Shown here one piece after another: positions 1 to 5,618 of a stretch of 5,618 nucleotides of DNA (the first letter of the stretch is position 1; every line of letters starts with the position of its first letter). The position numbers and the translations under genes are program-made. Source of the DNA: Methylotenera sp. UBA6020 (GTDB lineage Bacteria; Pseudomonadota; Gammaproteobacteria; Burkholderiales; Methylophilaceae); the NCBI GenBank assembly GCA_002429455.1, contig DIZU01000141.1:1-5618 (forward strand), read 5' to 3'. A model generated the notes under the pieces. It saw only the letters and a list, made by a program, of their open reading frames with translations. It ran no database searches and had not been told where the DNA came from.

Positions 1-651
1 CAAAAACGCTTGGATGCAATTCAACTGATGGAAGACCTTGGTGCAGGCTTCCACTTAGCCATGCACGATTTAGAAATTCGCGGCGCAGGTGAGTTGTTAG
101 GCGATAGTCAAAGTGGCGAAATGCAAGAAATTGGCTTTCATTTGTATTCCGACATGCTCAACCACGCAGTAAAACAACTAAAAGCCGGTAAAGAGCCTGA
201 TTTGAACGCGCCATTGGGCGTAACGACAGAAATCAACCTGCATACGCCAGCATTGCTCACCAATACCTACTGCCCGGATGTACATGAGCGCCTGGTGATC
301 TATAAACGCCTGGCCAACTGTAACGATGATGACGAGCTTGATGGCTTGCAAGAGGAGTTGATCGACCGCTTTGGCTTACTTCCGGAACAAGGCGAAGCAC
401 TGATGGCGTGCCATCGACTGCGCGTTTCCGCGAAGCCGATTGGTATTATTAAAATTGATGCCAGCGCTGAAGCTATTCAACTACAATTCAATCCTAAAGC
501 GGATATCGACCCGACTAAATTGATTGCCTTGTTGCAACGCGACCGCCGCTGCCGCATGAATGGCCCTGACAAGTTCAGAATGACCGTGAATTTAGAAGAA
601 ATCAATCATCGGGCAGATTTTGTAAAAACGTTGTTGAAAGAGTTTGTTTAG
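1..651 (+). CDS. mfd: Transcription-repair coupling factor Mfd, C-terminal end (5' truncated by window)
   Basis: Mfd is a cytoplasmic DNA translocase that pushes stalled RNA polymerase off damaged template and recruits the UvrA/UvrB excision machinery. Only the last 216 residues are visible; the family is usually about 1150 residues, and the frame is open from base 1. The visible part starts in the end of the helicase/translocase module, with the characteristic block DLGAGFHLAMHDLEIRGAG followed by LLGDSQSGEMQEIGF. The TRCF C-terminal domain follows, recognisable by PDVHERLVIYKRLA and EELIDRFGLLPEQ. It ends at TAG 649-651. The DedA-family gene begins 9 bases later on the same strand, so the two may be co-transcribed, although no shared function is known. 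The identification rests on motif recognition and is strong. No frameshift or other oddity is seen in the visible part. Confidence 0.96.
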   Translation, partial: QKRLDAIQLMEDLGAGFHLAMHDLEIRGAGELLGDSQSGEMQEIGFHLYSDMLNHAVKQLKAGKEPDLNAPLGVTTEINLHTPALLTNTYCPDVHERLVIYKRLANCNDDDELDGLQEELIDRFGLLPEQGEALMACHRLRVSAKPIGIIKIDASAEAIQLQFNPKADIDPTKLIALLQRDRRCRMNGPDKFRMTVNLEEINHRADFVKTLLKEFV

Positions 652-660
652 GAATCGAAT

Positions 661-1272
661 ATGTTAGAAAAAATAGTGACTATCATCGCCGTTTGGATCA
701 TGAGCGTCATCTCCACCATGGGTTATGGCGGCATCGTCTTGCTCATGGCGATTGAATCCGCTTGCATTCCATTACCTTCTGAAATCATTATGCCGTTTGC
801 CGGATTTTTAGTATTCAAAGGCGAATTAACACTCTGGCTGGTAGCATTTTCGGGGGCGGTAGGCTGTGTGCTCGGCTCAATTCCCGCCTATTATGTGGGC
901 ATGTATGGCGGGAGACCACTTGCCGAAAAATACGGTAAATATGTATTAATTTCAAAAAAAGACCTGGATATGGCAGACCGCTGGTTTGATAAACACGGCG
1001 ACATCATTATTTTCATCGCGCGCCTATTGCCGGCCGTACGCACTTTTATTGCGTTTCCTGCTGGTGTAGCACGGATGAATATGCCAAAATTTATAGCCTA
1101 CACCTTCATCGGGTCGCTAATCTGGTGCTGGCTATTGGCTTATGCCGGGATGAAATTCGGTGAGAATTGGGAAAGCCTGAAGGTGTACTTTCATGAGTTT
1201 CATTACGTGATTATCGCAGCAGGACTAATGTTTATGGTGTGGTACGTGAGACGACATTTTAAGCAAATCTAG
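661..1272 (+). CDS. DedA-family inner membrane protein (SNARE-associated/VTT domain)
   Basis: This 203-residue polytopic inner-membrane protein belongs to the DedA (SNARE_assoc/VTT) family. Members support membrane homeostasis, and several act as flippases for undecaprenyl phosphate or other phospholipids; which lipid this one handles cannot be told. Hydrophobic segments lie around residues 5-30, 40-80, 140-162 and 178-197. Family signatures are acidic residues E32 and E41 within ESACIPLPSE, and the block IARLLPAVRTFIAFPAG with R121, P124, R127 and G135, corresponding to the conserved arginines essential in E. coli DedA proteins. The short basic tail RRHFKQI is probably cytoplasmic. The ATG at 661 is preceded by TTTAGGA, which overlaps the mfd stop codon, at suitable spacing. 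The length is typical. A short hairpin with a T-run follows directly. The family call is firm; the subfamily is not resolved. Confidence 0.93.
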   Translation: MLEKIVTIIAVWIMSVISTMGYGGIVLLMAIESACIPLPSEIIMPFAGFLVFKGELTLWLVAFSGAVGCVLGSIPAYYVGMYGGRPLAEKYGKYVLISKKDLDMADRWFDKHGDIIIFIARLLPAVRTFIAFPAGVARMNMPKFIAYTFIGSLIWCWLLAYAGMKFGENWESLKVYFHEFHYVIIAAGLMFMVWYVRRHFKQI

Positions 1273-1277
1273 AAATA

Positions 1278-1297
1278 ACGGGTGCCCGTATTTTTTT
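1278..1297 (+). terminator. Putative intrinsic terminator after the DedA gene
   Basis: The palindrome ACGGGTGCCCGT (1278-1289) lies 5 bases after the DedA stop codon and is followed by an A and then seven T residues (1291-1297). The stem is short: four or five GC-rich pairs with a very tight loop of two to four bases. Its position at the end of the mfd-dedA unit supports terminator function, but the predicted strength is modest. Confidence 0.6.
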
Positions 1298-1424
1298 AAT
1301 TGCCAGACAAAAATGAATTGTATGATTGATTCAGCAAATTAACTCAGAGACTAGACTATCCCGATGACAGACACTTGTGAAGCGGAACTTTCAACCTTAA
1401 AGAGACTATTCAAAATAGATGAAA
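1298..1424. other. Intergenic spacer between DedA terminator and the convergent exported-protein gene
   Basis: This is a short AT-rich spacer between two convergent transcription units. It contains no open frame of useful length with a ribosome binding site on either strand, and no tRNA-like or repeated structure was seen. It appears to be plain convergent intergenic DNA. Confidence 0.5.
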
Positions 1425-1451
1425 ACAAACCTAGTTGAGACTAGGTTTGTT
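1421..1451 (-). terminator. Strong hairpin terminator of the minus-strand exported-protein gene
   Basis: ACAAACCTAGT (1425-1435) and ACTAGGTTTGT (1440-1450) form a perfect 11-bp stem with a TGAG loop, extendable by one A-T pair. Read on the minus strand, the stem begins 17 bases after the stop of the 1468-1821 gene and runs straight into a short T tract (complement of 1422-1425). On the plus strand the downstream T tract is interrupted by G residues, so the main role is probably minus-strand termination, with some capacity to stop plus-strand read-through. Confidence 0.75.
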
Positions 1452-1467
1452 GTAAAACCTCAAATAA

Positions 1468-1821
1468 TTAATTCTTTTTCTTTGCTTCTGAGGTATCTGT
1501 TGGCGTATCAGTAATGGTCGTGCCTGGTTTAAAAGAGGTCTTAACGTATTTGTCACCTTGCTTAGCAATACGTGTAGTCCAACCAGTTTTCCAGCTAATC
1601 ACAACTGCACCATCAATTTCTTTCCAAGTACCACGTTTCATTGAATCACCATGAGTACCTGAAGCACTTCCATCTTTGCTGAGAACAGCCTCAAAACCAC
1701 CACCATGGGTGTCATATAGCAACCATGAGCCCTCGTACTCCCCAGCTAAAACATTAGTCGATATACCTAAAAACAGCACAACTGAAAGTAATGCTGCAAA
1801 TTTATTGAATTTAGTTACCAT
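1468..1821 (-). CDS. Small exported protein of unknown function
   Basis: The predicted product has 117 residues and I do not recognise the family. Residues 1-26 form a clear Sec signal peptide: basic start MVTKFNKF, hydrophobic core AALLSVVLFLGIS, and a VLA cleavage motif before GEY, leaving about 91 residues probably in the periplasm. The mature part is rich in glycine and aromatic residues, with alternating polar and hydrophobic stretches (EGSWLLYDTHGGGF, RGTWKEIDGAVVISWKTGW) that suggest a small beta-barrel or lipocalin-like sheet; this is inference. No cysteines remain after cleavage. The tail is Thr/Asp-rich and ends in KKKN. The ATG at 1821 is preceded, reading the minus strand, by GGAGAGG, placing GAGG 7 bases upstream, which supports this start. 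It is monocistronic, with its own hairpin terminator. A plus-strand ORF overlaps its 5' end but has no support. Confidence 0.82.
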   Translation of the reverse strand: MVTKFNKFAALLSVVLFLGISTNVLAGEYEGSWLLYDTHGGGFEAVLSKDGSASGTHGDSMKRGTWKEIDGAVVISWKTGWTTRIAKQGDKYVKTSFKPGTTITDTPTDTSEAKKKN

Positions 1822-1946
1822 TTCCTTACCTCTCCATTTAAATTCTAGTCACGTTTTTGCAGTTAATAACTCCTACTTTATGCACTAATGACATAGACAA
1901 ATAGTAAAAAATTATGTTCATAGGCATATCTTCAAGCTTATTCTAG

Positions 1947-1959
1947 GTCAGTAACTGAC
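1947..1959. promoter_or_regulatory. Operator-like palindrome GTCAGTAACTGAC
   Basis: This is a perfect 6+6 palindrome around one central A, extended by one further A-T pair outside a G/T mismatch. It lies about 125 bases upstream of the exported-protein start in a non-coding region, as expected of a dimeric regulator's operator. A single half-site GTCAGT recurs at 2153-2158. No regulator can be assigned, and a 13-base palindrome can arise by chance in a region this size. Confidence 0.3.
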
Positions 1960-2289
1960 TTTTAATTTGGCTATGGCCGACCCGAAACTATCCGTCAAAC
2001 ACCTCAAAGATTGCTAGATACTACCTTAACAGTAATATCAGTAAGTCCAATGTTATATATAAACTTTTCCAATATGACCTTAAATCAAGCCATAGGTTAA
2101 GTGTTGTAACCAGCAGACTTTAAATGACACCGTAGCACTTGTTGCTTGCAATGTCAGTCTTTTGCTTCGACATCTATCAAGAATTAACCCTACCGTACAA
2201 AGCCAGCAACGCCTTATTTCTAAGGTTAGTTCATAAGGACTAATCACTAGTTAGTATTGCCCGGAATAAGCATGAAGAGCAATGTGTTT

Positions 2290-2317
2290 GTTAAGTTTTT
2301 TAATGAAAAAACTTAAC
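2290..2317. promoter_or_regulatory. 12-bp perfect AT-rich inverted repeat upstream of the cupin gene
   Basis: GTTAAGTTTTTT (2290-2301) and AAAAAACTTAAC (2306-2317) form a perfect 12-bp stem with an AATG loop, ending 43 bases before the cupin ATG. The inner half is a T6/A6 tract, so it might act as an operator, as a transcript 5' hairpin stabilising the cupin-dmd message, or as a weak terminator/attenuator. No T-run follows on either strand, which argues against a simple terminator. The right arm is followed by a second CTTAA, making a tandem CTTAACTTAA. Confidence 0.5.
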
Positions 2318-2360
2318 TTAATCATTACCGATTTTACTAAGTAACCTCAGGAGATATTGA

Positions 2361-2744
2361 ATGAAAATAATTTCGTTTGGAAAGTTTGACGCCTGCAATT
2401 CTACACCTATTACGACCGACCTTGATGGCTGGAAACCTGTCGAAGGCTCGCCAAGTATGAAAACCTGGATTGAGCATGCATCGGCTGACGGCAAGTTCCT
2501 CACCGGCTTCTGGGAAGCCACGCCCGGCACTTACCAAGTTACTTACAAAGCAGATGAAATGGTGCATATGTTCAAAGGCAAGGCTACGCTCACTGAAAAT
2601 GGTGGCAAGTCCAAGACATATGTAGGTGGCGACAGCTTTTTTGTTGAAGCTGGCTTCAAGGGCACCTGGAAAACTGAAGAAACCGTCCGCAAGATTTTCG
2701 CCATCAGAATTGGCCAGGATGTGGCAGCGCCGTTTGGAGACTGA
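2361..2744 (+). CDS. Cupin domain protein, EutQ/DUF861 (Cupin_3) type
   Basis: This 127-residue cytoplasmic protein has a single cupin beta-barrel. The DUF861/Cupin_3 pattern is clear: WEATPGTYQVTYKADE, then VHMFKGKATLTENGG (about residues 67-82), a GGDSFFVEAGFKGTW block (about 89-103) and the family ending EETVRKIFAIR. Relatives include EutQ and ureidoglycine aminohydrolase-like proteins, many without a proven reaction. D65/E66 and H69 sit where cupin motif 1 carries its ligands, but the classic two-histidine HxH motif is absent, so metal binding is uncertain. The ATG is preceded by AGGAG (2349-2353) with 7 bases spacing, a strong site. It lies 100 bases before the dimethylamine dehydrogenase start on the same strand with no clear terminator between, so it is probably co-transcribed. 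A role in dimethylamine use (sensing, handling formaldehyde or methylamine, or helping the enzyme) is inference only. Confidence 0.9.
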   Translation: MKIISFGKFDACNSTPITTDLDGWKPVEGSPSMKTWIEHASADGKFLTGFWEATPGTYQVTYKADEMVHMFKGKATLTENGGKSKTYVGGDSFFVEAGFKGTWKTEETVRKIFAIRIGQDVAAPFGD

Positions 2745-5056
<2,312 letters not shown>

Positions 5057-5085
5057 GCTTCTAAGTCAGCTTTAAGGCATTGAAA

Positions 5086-5121
5086 CAATAACGGGGAAGG
5101 CTTATAAGCCGTCCCCGTTGT
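5086..5121. terminator. Large hairpin between convergent dmd and LuxR-type gene
   Basis: AACGGGGA (5090-5097) pairs with TCCCCGTT (5112-5119). After one A/G mismatch, GGCT (5099-5102) pairs with AGCC (5107-5110) around a TATA loop, giving about 12 pairs in total. It lies 33 bases after the dmd stop and directly after the stop of the minus-strand regulator. T-runs on both sides are weak and interrupted, so it is best read as a bidirectional terminator of moderate confidence. Confidence 0.75.
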
Positions 5122-5123
5122 CA

Positions 5124-5453
5124 TTATTTAAGCGAGCATTGTGAGCTAGGTGCTTGGTCTAGCCCATGTTTCACCGCATAGACTGCAGCCTGGACTCTAC
5201 TGGAGAGATTAAGTTTTCGCAGAATGCCCTGTATGTGAATCTTGATGGTGGATTCCGCCAAATCTAGATCATGTGCGATTTCTTTGTTACTGACGCCGCG
5301 AGCTAGTATGATGATAATTTCACGTTCGCGTGAGGAAAGCTTGTTCAGCCTCAGTGTAGGAGGTGAGCTTTGAGGCTGGTTGCGTATGAAATACAGATGG
5401 CATTCCATGCAACTACTTGGTGTGGGAGATGAGTTTTGAGGCTGACTAGGCAT
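5124..5453 (-). CDS. LuxR/NarL-type helix-turn-helix protein without receiver domain
   Basis: The product has 109 residues. Residues 38-100 are a clear LuxR C-terminal (GerE) DNA-binding domain: LSSREREIIIILARGVSNKEIAHDLDLAESTIKIHIQGILRKLNLSSRVQAAVYAVKHG, with the usual turn NKEIA and recognition helix ESTIKIHI. NarL/FixJ-type response regulators are usually about 210 residues with an N-terminal phospho-acceptor domain; here only 37 Pro/Ser-rich residues precede the HTH, including a CMEC motif (C15, C18) and an internal duplication. An in-frame TAA lies seven codons upstream, and no ribosome binding site is seen before the ATG at 5453 or the alternative Met16. It is either a stand-alone HTH protein or the remnant of a response regulator. 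Control of the neighbouring dmd is possible but unsupported. The hairpin just downstream closes the gene. Confidence 0.75.
   Translation of the reverse strand: MPSQPQNSSPTPSSCMECHLYFIRNQPQSSPPTLRLNKLSSREREIIIILARGVSNKEIAHDLDLAESTIKIHIQGILRKLNLSSRVQAAVYAVKHGLDQAPSSQCSLK
5355..5444. repeat. Imperfect 24-base direct repeat, 66-base period, inside the LuxR-type gene
   Basis: Copies at 5355-5378 and 5421-5444 match at 21 of 24 bases and start 66 bases apart, exactly 22 codons, so the frame is kept. In the protein this duplicates QPQNSSPTP (residues 4-12) as QPQSSPPTL (26-34). It probably arose by an in-frame tandem duplication in a flexible Pro/Ser linker. Confidence 0.75.
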
Positions 5454-5454
5454 G

Positions 5455-5508
5455 GTATCGGCAAGCTTCCATTAGAGAACAAACGTCGCAATAACATCGT
5501 ACCGATAC
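5455..5508. repeat. 7-bp inverted repeat GTATCGG / CCGATAC upstream of the LuxR-type ORF
   Basis: GTATCGG (5455-5461) and CCGATAC (5502-5508) are perfect complements 40 bases apart. A second, overlapping pair is CATCGT (5495-5500) with ACGATG (5514-5519). Together they fill the gap between the short ORF and the HTH ORF, so a transcript could fold here and influence translation of the HTH protein. Arms this short could also occur by chance. Confidence 0.3.
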
Positions 5509-5509
5509 A

Positions 5510-5566
5510 TCAAACGATGCTTATTGAACTTGGTAATTTACGCTTGAGCTTATGAACGTTAGTCAT
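5510..5566 (-). CDS. Short 18-codon ORF with strong RBS: leader peptide or remnant start of a response regulator
   Basis: On the minus strand AAGAGGA (plus 5574-5580) precedes an ATG at 5566 by 7 bases, the best ribosome binding site in this end of the window. The encoded peptide is MTNVHKLKRKLPSSISIV, then TGA. The ending SSISIV resembles the first beta strand of a receiver domain, which would normally continue with an acidic D-D pair; here the frame stops and only 56 bases separate it from the downstream HTH ORF. This fits either an internal deletion that removed the receiver from a full-length regulator, or a genuine leader peptide. I cannot decide between them. Confidence 0.4.
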   Translation of the reverse strand: MTNVHKLKRKLPSSISIV

Positions 5567-5618
5567 CACATATTCCTCTTAATTTAGTTCAAAGTATATG
5601 CGTATGAATTTTAAAGAT

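Larger units (their letters stand above)
1822..2360. other. 539-base AT-rich non-coding region with inverted repeats; divergent control region
   Basis: This region separates two divergently transcribed genes, the exported protein (minus) and the cupin-dmd unit (plus). It is visibly richer in A+T than the neighbouring genes and has many stop codons in all frames. I find no convincing small gene with a ribosome binding site and no clear sigma-70 or sigma-54 promoter by eye. It does contain several inverted repeats: a 13-bp palindrome at 1947-1959, GGTTA/TAACC at 2095-2111, a cluster of overlapping stems at 2185-2255, and a 12-bp hairpin at 2290-2317. It probably carries both promoters and the regulatory sites that control them; it could also hide a small RNA. 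Confidence 0.55.

Noticed and set aside
1676..1888. 70-codon plus-strand open frame overlapping the exported-protein gene
   Set aside because: It overlaps the start and signal-peptide region of a well-supported minus-strand gene, and has no ribosome binding site or recognisable product.
2133..2149. Sigma-54-like promoter TAGCAC...TTGC upstream of the cupin
   Set aside because: The spacing between the two conserved elements is one base too long and the first element lacks the GG pair.
2257..2285. Sigma-70-like -35 TTGCCC with a box 17 bases on
   Set aside because: The -10 candidate CAATGT matches the consensus at only two of six positions.
2318..2567. Two minus-strand open frames across the cupin start
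   Set aside because: They overlap a clear cupin gene with a strong ribosome binding site and show no family resemblance.

Overview
The window looks like a piece of a methylotrophic proteobacterial chromosome, probably from a betaproteobacterium such as the Methylophilaceae. That assignment is an inference from one near-diagnostic gene, a dimethylamine dehydrogenase, together with a proteobacterial mfd end and a moderate G+C content. No RNA gene, CRISPR array, insertion sequence or origin was seen.

Left part (1-1300): the 3' end of mfd (transcription-repair coupling factor) is followed 9 bases later by a complete DedA-family membrane protein gene on the same strand, closed by a small hairpin with a T-run. 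Next comes an isolated minus-strand gene (1468-1821) for a small exported protein of unknown function, with its own strong hairpin terminator at 1425-1450.

Middle (1822-2360): a 539-base AT-rich region without a gene. It holds several inverted repeats, including a 12-bp perfect hairpin just upstream of the next gene, and is presumably the divergent control region.

Right part (2361-5056): a probable two-gene unit of a small EutQ/DUF861-type cupin and a dimethylamine dehydrogenase gene (dmd). The dehydrogenase carries all expected cofactor ligands: the FMN-binding cysteine, four cysteines of a 4Fe-4S cluster and a dinucleotide-binding fold. It also has the Gln/Thr/Phe active-site set that separates dimethylamine from trimethylamine dehydrogenases. 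It would oxidise dimethylamine to methylamine and formaldehyde and pass electrons to an electron-transfer flavoprotein. The reading frame is broken by one extra C at 4096/4097; deleting that base restores a 736-residue protein that is otherwise intact. The break is either a recent mutation or a sequencing error.

End (5057-5618): a large hairpin separates dmd from a convergent minus-strand gene for a LuxR/NarL-type DNA-binding domain with no receiver domain. Its N-terminal extension contains an internal 22-residue duplication. A short minus-strand ORF with a strong ribosome binding site lies just upstream (5510-5566) and may be the surviving start of a once longer response regulator, or a leader peptide.
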